DNA of 12,367 nt, from positions 1 to 12,367 of the forward strand of contig JAKSSZ010000012.1 of NCBI GenBank assembly GCA_024402835.1. The letters run 5' to 3'. The number at the start of each line of letters is the position of its first letter. The first letter of the stretch is position 1. Made by a program: the position numbers and the translations under genes. Source of the DNA: Alphaproteobacteria bacterium (GTDB lineage: Bacteria > Pseudomonadota > Alphaproteobacteria > Rs-D84). The notes under the pieces were generated by a model. That model did not search any database, was not told the DNA's origin, and saw nothing but the letters and a program-made list of their open reading frames with translations. This document shows positions 5,631 to 12,367 of the stretch, piece by piece.

Positions 5631-7420
5631 TGAAACAGTCAAATATACGTAATTTTTCAATAGTAGCACACATCGACCATGGAAAATCTACATTATCAGA
5701 TAGATTGATAGAATATACGGGCGGTTTGGAATCTCGCGAAATGAAATCGCAAGTTTTAGATTCTATGGATATAGAACGCGAACGTGGTATAACAATCAAA
5801 GCACAAACGGTTAGATTAAATTATACGGCAAAAGATGGGCAAACATACCAATTAAATTTGATGGATACTCCCGGTCATGTTGACTTTTCTTACGAGGTTT
5901 CACGCAGTTTGGCCGCGTGCGAGGGGGCTATTGTTTTAGTTGATGCAACACAGGGGGTTCAGGCGCAAACTTTGGCAAATGCATATTTGGCTTTGGATAA
6001 TGATTTGGAAATGTTGCCTGTATTAAATAAAATAGATTTGCCATCCAGTGATGTTGCGGGAACACGCGAACAAATTGCAGATGTTATTGGAATGGATGCA
6101 TCAAATGCTTTATGTGTTTCTGGTAAAACGGGCGCTGGTGTCCCAGAATTATTAGAAGAAATTGTTAATAAATTGCCGGCACCATCTGGAAATGAGACAG
6201 CGCCAACACGCGCTTTGTTGGTTGATTCATGGTATGATTCTTATTTGGGTGTTGTTATTTTGGTTCGTGTTGTTGATGGTAAATTATCCAGAAATCAAAA
6301 AATTAAATTTATGGCGACTGGTGCAGAATATGTGATTGAAAAAATTGGTTATTTTACACCGAAAATGGAAAATGTGGAAAGTTTAGAAACTGGCGAAATT
6401 GGTTTTATTATTACGGGTATGAAAACGATTCATGATTGTAAAGTTGGTGACACAATTTGTGATACAAAATCAAATGTTGATATGTTGCCAGGGTTTAAAC
6501 CATCTGTTCCTGTTGTGTTTTCAAGTTTCTTTCCAGTGGAAGCAAACGATTATCCAGATTTACGTGAAGGTGCAGAAAAACTTGCTTTGAATGATGCTTC
6601 TTTTGTGTTTACTACCGAAAAATCATCTGCTTTGGGGTTTGGTTTGCGTTGTGGATTTTTGGGACTTTTACACATGGAAATAATAAGTGAAAGATTGAAT
6701 CGTGAATTTAATTTAAGTTTGATAAATACTGTTCCATCTGTGCTTTACAAAATCCATTTGCGTGATGGTTCACAAATAGATTTAGAAAATCCAGCAGATA
6801 TGCCAGATATAACAAAAATAGATGCAATAGAAGAACCATGGGTTCGTGCAACAATAATGATGCCAGACAAGTATATGGGTTCAATGATAGAATTGTGTTC
6901 TGCACGTCGTGGAATCCAAGAAAATATATCTTACGTTGGAAACAGGGCTGTGTTGGTATATTTGTTGCCATTATCAGAAATTGTTTTTGATTTTTACGAT
7001 AAAGTAAAATCTTTATCTTCGGGTTACGCTTCATTTGATTATGTTTTATATGATTATCGTGTATCTGATTTAGTAAAAGTTTCAATATTAGTAAATGATG
7101 AAAATGTAGAGCCATTATCTTTTTTATGCCATCGTTCTGTGGCAGAAAAACGCGGTCGTCAAATTGTTGAAAAATTAAAAGATTTAATACCACGTCATCA
7201 ATTTAAAATACCGTTACAGGCGGCTATTGGTGGCAAAATCATAGCAAGAGAGACAATTGCTGCATATCGTAAAGATGTTACTGCAAAATGTTATGGTGGG
7301 GATATTACACGTAAAAGAAAACTGCTTGAAAAACAGAAAGAAGGTAAAAAAAGATTAAGAACTTTTGGTAATGTAGAAATACCTCAATCTGCTTTTATCA
7401 ATGCATTAAAAGTTGATTAA
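5630..7420 (+). CDS. lepA: Elongation factor 4 (LepA), ribosome-associated translational GTPase
   Basis: A 596-aa protein of normal LepA length. The GTPase elements are intact: G1 AHIDHGKS (13-20), G2 ERGIT (51-55), G3 DTPGH (79-83), G4 NKID (133-136) and G5 SGK (164-166). Domain II follows at about 190-280, and the EF-G-like domain contains the LGFGLRCGFLGLLHMEI signature. The LepA-specific C-terminal domain includes GGDITRKRKLLEKQKEGKKR and ends FGNVEIPQSAFINALKV, as in most bacteria. EF4 acts on the ribosome and has been linked to back-translocation and to 30S biogenesis. The second role makes the overlap with rbfA sensible: both would act on small-subunit assembly. The start is the ATG within the rbfA stop overlap. 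Nothing is missing. Confidence 0.98.
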   Translation: MKQSNIRNFSIVAHIDHGKSTLSDRLIEYTGGLESREMKSQVLDSMDIERERGITIKAQTVRLNYTAKDGQTYQLNLMDTPGHVDFSYEVSRSLAACEGAIVLVDATQGVQAQTLANAYLALDNDLEMLPVLNKIDLPSSDVAGTREQIADVIGMDASNALCVSGKTGAGVPELLEEIVNKLPAPSGNETAPTRALLVDSWYDSYLGVVILVRVVDGKLSRNQKIKFMATGAEYVIEKIGYFTPKMENVESLETGEIGFIITGMKTIHDCKVGDTICDTKSNVDMLPGFKPSVPVVFSSFFPVEANDYPDLREGAEKLALNDASFVFTTEKSSALGFGLRCGFLGLLHMEIISERLNREFNLSLINTVPSVLYKIHLRDGSQIDLENPADMPDITKIDAIEEPWVRATIMMPDKYMGSMIELCSARRGIQENISYVGNRAVLVYLLPLSEIVFDFYDKVKSLSSGYASFDYVLYDYRVSDLVKVSILVNDENVEPLSFLCHRSVAEKRGRQIVEKLKDLIPRHQFKIPLQAAIGGKIIARETIAAYRKDVTAKCYGGDITRKRKLLEKQKEGKKRLRTFGNVEIPQSAFINALKVD

Positions 7421-7433
7421 AAAGGAATAAATT

Positions 7434-7769
7434 ATGCAAATAATTCAATATATAAAACAATGGAACCAAGCGAAAAACGAATATAATGCAGCAGCAGAAT
7501 TTTATGAAAAAGCATACGAACACAGAAAAGATGTGTTTGATTGGAATGTGTTGGCAAATCCGAAACATATGTCTTGTGTTTCACATGATAAATATATATG
7601 TCCATCTTTCCAAGATGTTACGAAAACGTGCACAAAATGTGAGTTTTTTTATACCAGAATGCAATTAAAAAAAGCAGCAGAAGATGAACAAGTAGCACAT
7701 TTACGTTTTATGGAAGCGCGTAATAAATTAAAACGATATAGTATTGTAGATATGTTTAAACAAAGATAG
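7434..7769 (+). CDS. Small helical protein with a four-Cys site, function unknown
   Basis: A 111-aa protein starts at ATG 7434 with AAAGGAA (7421-7427) as ribosome binding site, 13 bases after lepA. Residues 1-35 and 72-103 look like long charged helices rich in Ala, Glu, Lys and aromatic residues. Between them lie C48, C56, C66 and C69 (C-x7-C-x9-C-x2-C), with H45 and H51 nearby. The arrangement suggests a helical hairpin with a zinc or other metal site at its tip; that is inference. There is no signal peptide or membrane segment. It sits 9 bases before the degenerate integrase gene, so the two are probably made together. I recognise no family. Confidence 0.75.
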   Translation: MQIIQYIKQWNQAKNEYNAAAEFYEKAYEHRKDVFDWNVLANPKHMSCVSHDKYICPSFQDVTKTCTKCEFFYTRMQLKKAAEDEQVAHLRFMEARNKLKRYSIVDMFKQR

Positions 7770-7778
7770 GGTTATATA

Positions 7779-8771
7779 ATGGCACATCAATTTTTCTTTA
7801 ATCCATACATTATTGAAAATTTACCTTTGCCACAAAAGGGTTTTGATGTTGTTCAAGATTTATCAGAACCAAAATTGCGTATGTATATAACACAACATGG
7901 TGTGAAAAGTTTTTTTGTGCGCAAGCGTATAAATGGTGTTGATAAAAGAATTATATTGGGTAAATATCCAGATATGGATATAGAAACTGCGCGTTCTATG
8001 GTAAATACAGTATTAGATAACGCTTGTAAAAAACAGGTTAAATATCGCAAAAAAATAAAATTTAGAGATTTTTTAAATGTTTATATAGAAAACAAAGTAA
8101 AGCGCAGTGAAGATTCTTTGATAAAGTTAAAACGTTCAATAGATATGCATTTTGGCGAGATACTAGATTTATATATCCAAGATATAACAACAAACGATAT
8201 TGCAAAAGTATTAGATAATATTACCGGACGTGCCATGGCTGCGCGATTACAAGAGTTTTTACACAGTGCTTTTAATTATGCAAAATTGTTGGGGTATATT
8301 AAAAATAATATTGTAAATGATGTACCACAAATAAAAGTGAAACGTCGCGTTCGTCCATTGACCGAAGAGATATTGAAAGAATTGATAGCAACCATCAAAG
8401 CCGAAGATTATAGTGTTTGTCAGTCCGCTTTTTTAATGTTGATTTATGGTTTTGCGCCAAAAACAAAAATTTTCAAGATGCGCTGGGAAGATATAGATTT
8501 TAATCATGATTTATGGAAAGATATGCCGTTGTCTGATAAAGCAATGTTATTATTGCAAGAAATTCCCCAAGAAAGCGAATGGATTTTTACTGGTCGTGGA
8601 AAGTTTCATTTGGCAGACCCACGTATAACATGGCAAAGAATCGTAGCAAAAATAGGTGTTCCAAATCTTACTATGGATGATGTTTACAAGTTTTTGACAA
8701 GGTTATTGGTGTGGGACGCTGATAGGGAGAAACTACGCGAAAATATGAATGATTTGTTATCAAGATTTTAA
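7779..8771 (+). CDS. Catalytically dead tyrosine-recombinase/integrase homologue
   Basis: A 330-aa protein starts at ATG 7779, after a weak GGG-containing site and 9 bases beyond the previous stop. Residues 20-85 match the DUF4102 arm-binding domain of P4-type integrases (KSFFVRKRINGVDKRIILGKYPDM, then AR). Residues 93-185 fit the helical core-binding domain. The catalytic domain is recognisable by MRWEDIDF (234-241), PLSDKAMLLL (250-259) and WIFTGRGK (268-275), but key residues are lost. The box I Arg aligns with P227 and the following Glu with K230. The beta-hairpin bearing the catalytic Lys is missing between W246 and P250. The HxxR box aligns with D300 and Y303, and the protein ends before the region carrying the nucleophilic Tyr. 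The reading frame is nonetheless open and codon use resembles its neighbours. A retained DNA-binding role is plausible. No attachment repeats or tRNA lie nearby. Confidence 0.75.
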   Translation: MAHQFFFNPYIIENLPLPQKGFDVVQDLSEPKLRMYITQHGVKSFFVRKRINGVDKRIILGKYPDMDIETARSMVNTVLDNACKKQVKYRKKIKFRDFLNVYIENKVKRSEDSLIKLKRSIDMHFGEILDLYIQDITTNDIAKVLDNITGRAMAARLQEFLHSAFNYAKLLGYIKNNIVNDVPQIKVKRRVRPLTEEILKELIATIKAEDYSVCQSAFLMLIYGFAPKTKIFKMRWEDIDFNHDLWKDMPLSDKAMLLLQEIPQESEWIFTGRGKFHLADPRITWQRIVAKIGVPNLTMDDVYKFLTRLLVWDADREKLRENMNDLLSRF

Positions 8772-8800
8772 GGTTAAAAACGGGTTATTTTTATAAACTC

Positions 8801-8829
8801 TTGACATATTGGTTATAAAATGTTATTTT
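8801..8829 (+). promoter_or_regulatory. Sigma-70 promoter of acpP
   Basis: A perfect -35 TTGACA (8801-8806) is followed after 17 bases by TATTTT (8824-8829). Transcription should start near 8836, giving a leader of about 53 bases with AAAGGA (8877-8882) as ribosome binding site. The promoter lies just after the integrase-like gene, making acpP an independent unit. Confidence 0.65.
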
Positions 8830-8888
8830 ATTGTGAAAGACGCCCATGGTTTTGGACGCAAAAGTTTAATATAAATAAAGGATAAAAT

Positions 8889-9122
8889 ATGACAACTTTT
8901 GAAAAAGTAAAAAAAATAGTATGTGATAAATTAGGTGTTGATGAAGCTAAAGTTACTGAAAGTGCTTCTTTTACTAATGATTTGGGTGCAGATTCTTTGG
9001 ATATCGTTGAATTTGTTATGGAAGTTGAAAAAGAATTCAATATCACAATAGCTGATGAAGAAGCTACAAAATTAACAACTGTTGGCGAAGCAGTTAAATA
9101 TATTGAAGATCATACAAAATAA
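8889..9122 (+). CDS. acpP: Acyl carrier protein
   Basis: A 77-aa acidic protein of normal ACP length. The DSL motif is at residues 35-37 (GADSLDIVEFVMEVEKEF), and S36 is the site of 4'-phosphopantetheine attachment. It carries acyl intermediates as thioesters in type II fatty-acid synthesis in the cytosol, and supplies lipid A and phospholipid synthesis (family knowledge). The start has AAAGGA 6 bases upstream. The gene stands alone between its own promoter and a strong terminator, whereas in many proteobacteria it sits with fabD, fabG and fabF. None of those is adjacent here, so acpP levels are set separately. Confidence 0.97.
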   Translation: MTTFEKVKKIVCDKLGVDEAKVTESASFTNDLGADSLDIVEFVMEVEKEFNITIADEEATKLTTVGEAVKYIEDHTK

Positions 9123-9141
9123 TTGTTTGATTATGTTTGAT

Positions 9142-9174
9142 AAAAAAGTTCACAGTTTTTCTGTGGACTTTTTT
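9142..9174 (+). terminator. Intrinsic terminator of acpP
   Basis: AAAAAAGTTCACAG (9142-9155) pairs with CTGTGGACTTTTTT (9161-9174) over 14 positions, with one T-G wobble and a TTTTT loop. The right arm ends in six T. It begins 19 bases after the acpP stop. The A/T ends of the stem could also work on the other strand. The next promoter's -35 begins two bases after the last T, a very tight terminator-promoter junction. Confidence 0.92.
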
Positions 9175-9206
9175 ATTTACACAATACTATAATTGTGATA
9201 TAATTA
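9173..9206 (+). promoter_or_regulatory. Strong extended -10 promoter with an internal dyad, for the 720-aa/250-aa gene pair
   Basis: TTTACA (9176-9181) and TATAAT (9199-9204) have a 17-base spacer and TGA before the -10. The flanks TTATTTACA and TATAATTA are identical to those of the promoter at 1413-1446. Between the hexamers lies a perfect dyad CACAAT-N6-ATTGTG (9180-9197), placed where a repressor would block RNA polymerase. Transcription should start near 9211, leaving only about 12 bases before the start codon, with GAGAG as ribosome binding site. Confidence 0.75.
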
Positions 9207-9222
9207 CGAAATACGAGAGAGC

Positions 9223-11385
9223 ATGAAATCTATAGCGCGCATTTTAACGATTTTATTATGCTGTATTCCTGTGGTACGGGGATATGCTGACCCTGTGGCT
9301 ACCACAAATGGTAGTAATTTGACCAGTTTTAATCCCAGCAATGCCGGTAATAATCAATGGGCGACCATGACTAATGGTCGCGATAGTGCCAATGGTGGTG
9401 GGGCGACGGCTGATTTTGGAAATTGTAATTCTTTGATTTTACGTTGTGCACAACCAAAATGTGCAAATGGTGGCTGTACAGATATGAATGTGGCGGGTGC
9501 TATTGTTATGGGGTGTGTGACTGCGAATAAAACATGTGAAAAATATGGTAATGATTTGATTTCATATATGGCGGCGCAATTGGTTGCAAATTCCACAGCC
9601 AAGGCAAATGCCGCAAGTTCACAACAGGCATTAGCAGCTGCGGAGATGGCACAACAACAATCTCAACAGCAAATGGCACAAATGCAACAACAAATGATGA
9701 TGATGCAACAGCAGATGGCTGACCAAGCTGCTGCAAGTACGCGACAAATGGCAGAAATGCAAGAAAGTATGCAACGGCAAAATCAACAGGCAATTGATAA
9801 TCTTACCGCAGCTGCGGCGGCGGCAAATGCGCAACAGCCAACCACCACAGTTAGTCAAGAACAAGCAATTTCCAATGGTGTATCCCAAGAAGTTTTATTG
9901 CGTCAGCAAATCGCACCAAAGATTGAAACAAAAATTAAAGATGCAGAATTATCACTGAAAGCGTTAAAGGAAGTTATGTATAACACGTTTGAATATGCTG
10001 GATGTGATAGATTGGGAAATAATTGTACGGGTCCAAAACGTGTAAAAAGATTTAAAGAATACGCTATGGGGGTCTTTGAACCGGATGAAGAAGTTGCAGA
10101 TAAATTATACGAAGCATTGGAAACAGCAATGATGGTTGGTGTGGATGTTTCAGATGTTTTAATGTTAATGAATGGTTCGTGTAATCGTTGGGCAAAATAT
10201 GTGTGTGGAAGTATTGGCAGTGGAAACTATACCCCTACACAGTATCAGCCTGTAGATAAATCCGATGGAACGGCACCGTGTTCCGGTTCTGGTAAATCAT
10301 TAAAAGGAACACGTACACGTGGTGGTGCAAGTTGTGTGCCGGGGCAATTGGTAGAGGCACCAGATGATGCATGGTGTACATTTACGACTTTGGTTGATTC
10401 AGATACCGAAGATTTAGTTGATATAATGTTGTATCCCGATACAGATAGTAGCAGTAAAACAACAACGCGTTTGGGTTGTATGTCCGATGCAATTGGTAAT
10501 ATGATGGGAATAAGCAGACGTGCAAAGAAAAGTGCATCAACCATAGATTTGGATACTTTTGAACGTATGATTACCCAAGACGGTTCCAATATGCCACGTG
10601 GCGCATTGGCTGAAAATGGTGTTCGTTCCCAATATTGTGTTGCCGATGATGTTGCAATAGCAGATTTACAGAAATGGACAAAAAATAAAACACTACCAAA
10701 ACCAAAAGAAATGTGTATAGATGAAGGTACACTTAGTAAATACATAGAAAAACAGGCATCTGGGGATGAAGACGCGTGCAGTGAGGAATGTAAAAATATG
10801 AAAGAAGATTTTAAAAAGAACTGTTATAATGCGTGTTATGCTTGTACTGTTGTTTGGGGTGGTACATGGCACCAGCCCAAAAATCTTAATGAGGATATTA
10901 CAAGTGGAGATGTATGTACATGTAAAAAAATTGGTGGAGAACAACCAGAATTTGAAACACTAGATAATAACACTTTTAAATGTAAATATACTGAAACTAC
11001 ATGCAAAACAAAGTTATATGCAAATTATGAAAATAATGAGTGTAAGTTAGAAGAAAAGAGTAAGTGTTTGGCAGAGTGGGGATTTTGGAAATATGATGAG
11101 AAATCTCAAAAATATAAATGCGATAAATCAGACACTAGTATAATTTCACAATGTAGTGCAATATGGGGAACCGGTGTTTATACAAGTCATCTTGAACAAA
11201 AGAATAGTGGTACAAATGGTGAGATAACTATTGTTTGTACGAGGCTAGAGCAAGCATGTATTGATATTGGTGGTGAAATAAAAAGTGGAAAATGTGAATT
11301 GCCAAAAGAAGAAACTGATGGCAAAAAAATAAGTAAAAAAATTTCAATAAATAATTTGTTGGAGAACAAAGGTGGTAATTTATAA
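9223..11385 (+). CDS. Exported Cys-rich protein with Gln/Met-rich coiled coil, function unknown
   Basis: A 720-aa protein starts at ATG 9223 with GAGAG just upstream. Residues 1-22 form a signal peptide (K2/R6, hydrophobic 7-18, likely cut after GYA), so the mature protein begins DP, as in the 1044-aa protein. C68, C75 and C80 repeat the C-x6-C-x4-C spacing seen in that protein. Residues about 112-205 are a Gln/Met/Ala-rich helical tract, probably a coiled coil. A conserved-looking central part (225-470) follows, with paired Cys at 261/268 and 320/328. The C-terminal 200 residues hold dense Cys and three imperfect units with C-x3-WG then W or Y (near 541, 618 and 645). No lipobox, sortase motif or C-terminal anchor is seen, so it is probably periplasmic or released. 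The next gene overlaps its last 14 bases. I recognise no family. Confidence 0.85.
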   Translation: MKSIARILTILLCCIPVVRGYADPVATTNGSNLTSFNPSNAGNNQWATMTNGRDSANGGGATADFGNCNSLILRCAQPKCANGGCTDMNVAGAIVMGCVTANKTCEKYGNDLISYMAAQLVANSTAKANAASSQQALAAAEMAQQQSQQQMAQMQQQMMMMQQQMADQAAASTRQMAEMQESMQRQNQQAIDNLTAAAAAANAQQPTTTVSQEQAISNGVSQEVLLRQQIAPKIETKIKDAELSLKALKEVMYNTFEYAGCDRLGNNCTGPKRVKRFKEYAMGVFEPDEEVADKLYEALETAMMVGVDVSDVLMLMNGSCNRWAKYVCGSIGSGNYTPTQYQPVDKSDGTAPCSGSGKSLKGTRTRGGASCVPGQLVEAPDDAWCTFTTLVDSDTEDLVDIMLYPDTDSSSKTTTRLGCMSDAIGNMMGISRRAKKSASTIDLDTFERMITQDGSNMPRGALAENGVRSQYCVADDVAIADLQKWTKNKTLPKPKEMCIDEGTLSKYIEKQASGDEDACSEECKNMKEDFKKNCYNACYACTVVWGGTWHQPKNLNEDITSGDVCTCKKIGGEQPEFETLDNNTFKCKYTETTCKTKLYANYENNECKLEEKSKCLAEWGFWKYDEKSQKYKCDKSDTSIISQCSAIWGTGVYTSHLEQKNSGTNGEITIVCTRLEQACIDIGGEIKSGKCELPKEETDGKKISKKISINNLLENKGGNL
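9649..9840 (+). repeat. CAA/CAG/ATG-rich triplet tract encoding a Gln/Met/Ala helix
   Basis: The DNA is dominated by CAA, CAG, ATG and GCA/GCG codons with runs such as ATGATGATG and CAACAACAA. It encodes residues of about 143-206 of the 720-aa protein. The low complexity makes length change by slippage likely. The product is predicted to be helical and could mediate self-association. Confidence 0.65.
11361..11364 (+). promoter_or_regulatory. Ribosome binding site that sets the GTG start of the 250-aa protein
   Basis: GGAG at 11361-11364 lies 7 bases before GTG 11372. The alternative in-frame ATG at 11402 has only A/T-rich sequence upstream and would remove the basic n-region of the signal peptide. 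The GTG start is therefore preferred. Confidence 0.65.
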
Positions 11386-12124
11386 AAAATTATCTTTTAT
11401 AATGGCGGTTGTTTTTGGGGCAATGATAAATTGTGGTGGTTTTGCCGCAGTTGGTGAAGTGTATCAATGTGAAGACCCAGATACATATCCGTATATAAAT
11501 CCGGCATTAACTTTGTGTGAAATTCATCCATATAATATGGGGTGGGAAAATGTTGAGAATAAATCCGGTGCAGACAAAGCAAGAATGAAGGAAGTTATCG
11601 GGTTAAAAACAACAATAATTACCCAACAAATGAAACGTCAATATGATAATTTAGAGGGAATTGTTAGAAAGTTAAAGACACAATTAGAAAAACCCGTTTT
11701 GACATCTAATTTAGAAGCCGCCGGTGCAAAATCAGAAAAAAATGGTGGCGGGGCATCTTCATCGGGTGATAAAAGCATTATATTGGCAGGCGCACAAAAT
11801 TGTTTGAATTCTTTTGATAGAAAAAGCGCTTTTGAATGTGCAAGAGCTAATATTAGTTTGATAATAAATAATTCCAGTGCCAGCACAAATAAAGCCTGTA
11901 AACAGTTAAATGCAACTTTTGATGGTGTAAAAACTTGGTTGGGTATAAATGATGGTGTATTAGATGAGAACAAATGTAAGTTTGTTAGTTCGAATGGGTT
12001 AGCAAATTGTGATAAAAACACAGTGGTATCGTGTTCGCAGATTTTATTACAAAAAATCGCATATGAAGAAGAGCAACAAAACTTAAAAGAAGCCGCTGCT
12101 AAAGCTGGTGGTAGTTGGAAATAG
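11372..12124 (+). CDS. Small exported Cys-rich protein, partner of the 720-aa protein, function unknown
   Basis: A 250-aa protein starts at GTG 11372 and overlaps the previous gene by 14 bases, so translation is probably coupled. Residues 1-25 form a signal peptide: basic YKK, a hydrophobic stretch 8-20, then a probable cut after GFA or FAA. The mature part has eight Cys (33, 49, 144, 156, 176, 202, 213, 221), an even number consistent with disulfide bonding. Residues 68-106 form a charged helix, 110-133 a Gly/Ser-rich linker, and the C-terminal half is Cys-containing and helical, ending EEEQQNLKEAAAKAGGSWK. There are no membrane segments after the signal peptide. The shared transcript with another secreted Cys-rich protein suggests they act together, perhaps as a complex; this is inference. 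No family is recognised. Confidence 0.85.
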   Translation: MVIYKKLSFIMAVVFGAMINCGGFAAVGEVYQCEDPDTYPYINPALTLCEIHPYNMGWENVENKSGADKARMKEVIGLKTTIITQQMKRQYDNLEGIVRKLKTQLEKPVLTSNLEAAGAKSEKNGGGASSSGDKSIILAGAQNCLNSFDRKSAFECARANISLIINNSSASTNKACKQLNATFDGVKTWLGINDGVLDENKCKFVSSNGLANCDKNTVVSCSQILLQKIAYEEEQQNLKEAAAKAGGSWK

Positions 12125-12125
12125 T

Positions 12126-12189
12126 ATTTGCATAAAAAATTATGCAAATGTGTTGACAAAGTATAGTTTTAATGTATAATTTGCATAAA
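12126..12189. promoter_or_regulatory. Three copies of ATTTGCATAA around the rplU promoter
   Basis: ATTTGCATAA occurs at 12126-12135, inverted as TTATGCAAAT at 12140-12149, and again directly at 12179-12188, straddling the downstream edge of the -10. The two direct copies extend to 11 identical bases (12126-12136, 12179-12189). The first two copies form a 10-bp perfect stem with an AAAA loop. No T-run follows, so it is unlikely to be the terminator of the preceding operon. The placement, one dyad just upstream of the -35 and one half-site at the start of transcription, looks like an operator. Confidence 0.5.
12153..12180 (+). promoter_or_regulatory. Consensus sigma-70 promoter of rplU
   Basis: Both hexamers are perfect: TTGACA (12153-12158) and TATAAT (12175-12180), with a 16-base spacer. 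Transcription should begin near 12187, giving a leader of about 58 bases. Such a strong promoter suits a ribosomal protein operon. Confidence 0.85.
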
Positions 12190-12210
12190 GTTTTCAACAA
12201 ATTGAAAATT
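12189..12210 (+). promoter_or_regulatory. Leader stem-loop upstream of rplU
   Basis: TTTTCAA (12191-12197) pairs with TTGAAAA (12202-12208) around CAAA, and one G-T and one A-T pair extend it outward. It forms at or near the 5' end of the rplU transcript. It could stabilise the RNA or take part in autogenous control by L21, but it is A/U-rich and I see no match to a described L21 leader. Confidence 0.3.
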
Positions 12211-12244
12211 TAATAATAAAACAAAACAACCAAAGAGAAGATAA

Positions 12245-12367
12245 ATGTCAATATATGCAATCTTTCAAACTGGTGGTAAACAATATCGTGTAACCGAAGG
12301 TGATATTGTAAAGGTTGAAAAACTGGATGCTACTGGTTCTGTTGAATTTGATAAAGTATTAATGGTT
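12245..12367 (+). CDS. rplU: 50S ribosomal protein L21, N-terminal part (cut by window end)
   Basis: Forty-one codons are visible from ATG 12245, with AGAGAAG upstream as ribosome binding site. The sequence MSIYAIFQTGGKQYRV, then EGDIVKVEKL and VEFDKVLMV, matches the N-terminus of bL21, including the conserved FQTGGKQYRV block. L21 binds 23S rRNA in the large subunit. The full protein is about 100 aa; the rest, and the usual downstream rpmA, lie outside the window. Confidence 0.96.
   Translation, partial: MSIYAIFQTGGKQYRVTEGDIVKVEKLDATGSVEFDKVLMV

Noticed and set aside
5170..5799. 209-codon minus-strand open frame
   Set aside because: It lies across yqaA, rbfA and lepA, all strongly supported on the + strand, and its protein is low-complexity Phe/Leu/Ile-rich as expected for antisense of AT-rich genes.
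7779..8771. Integrase marking an integrated element with attachment sites
   Set aside because: The active site is lost and no tRNA, flanking direct repeats or other element genes are visible around it.
9506..9888. Minus-strand open frames opposite the Gln/Met tract
   Set aside because: They are the antisense of a CAA/CAG/ATG-rich coding tract and show no protein-like features or start signals.
12126..12149. Hairpin after the 250-aa gene as intrinsic terminator
   Set aside because: No T-run follows the stem, and the same word recurs at the -10 region, favouring an operator.

Overview
The window is AT-rich (roughly one third G+C by eye). It reads as a compact bacterial chromosome segment with every supportable gene on the + strand. 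Core genes (rbfA, lepA, acpP, rplU) are proteobacterial in character. Together with a YqaA-type DedA membrane protein and several Cys-rich Sec-exported proteins, they suggest a Gram-negative, host- or gut-associated proteobacterium, possibly one of the AT-rich uncultured Alphaproteobacteria. That placement is inference; no 16S rRNA or tRNA is present to fix it.

Layout. (1) 1-1391: a regulatory region with a perfect 20-bp palindrome precedes a 403-aa protein built from five tandem copies of a ~60-residue unit that reads like an excisionase-family (HTH_17/MerR-like) helix-turn-helix. (2) 1413-5225: a strong extended -10 promoter drives a 1044-aa exported, Cys-rich, modular protein with a basic Ser/Arg N-terminus and C-terminal 61-residue repeats. 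Its stop overlaps the start of a YqaA/DedA membrane protein. (3) 5283-8771: rbfA and lepA (overlapping), then a 111-aa Cys-containing helical protein and a 330-aa tyrosine-recombinase homologue that has lost the catalytic residues I could align. The four are closely packed and probably co-transcribed. (4) 8801-9174: a self-contained acpP unit with its own promoter and a strong intrinsic terminator. (5) 9173-12124: a promoter closely resembling that of unit 2 drives a 720-aa exported protein and an overlapping 250-aa exported protein. (6) 12126-12367: a consensus promoter embedded in three copies of an ATTTGCATAA motif, then the start of rplU, cut by the window end.

How the genes fit. The core genes serve 30S maturation (RbfA), translation (LepA, L21) and fatty-acid synthesis (AcpP). 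The accessory content is two envelope loci under near-identical promoters, encoding disulfide-rich secreted proteins that share a C-x6-C-x4-C motif, plus two DNA-binding-like proteins: the five-repeat HTH protein and the catalytically dead integrase. The most promising undescribed material is the five-HTH protein with its palindrome, the domesticated integrase with its small Cys-containing partner, and the two co-promoted secreted-protein loci.
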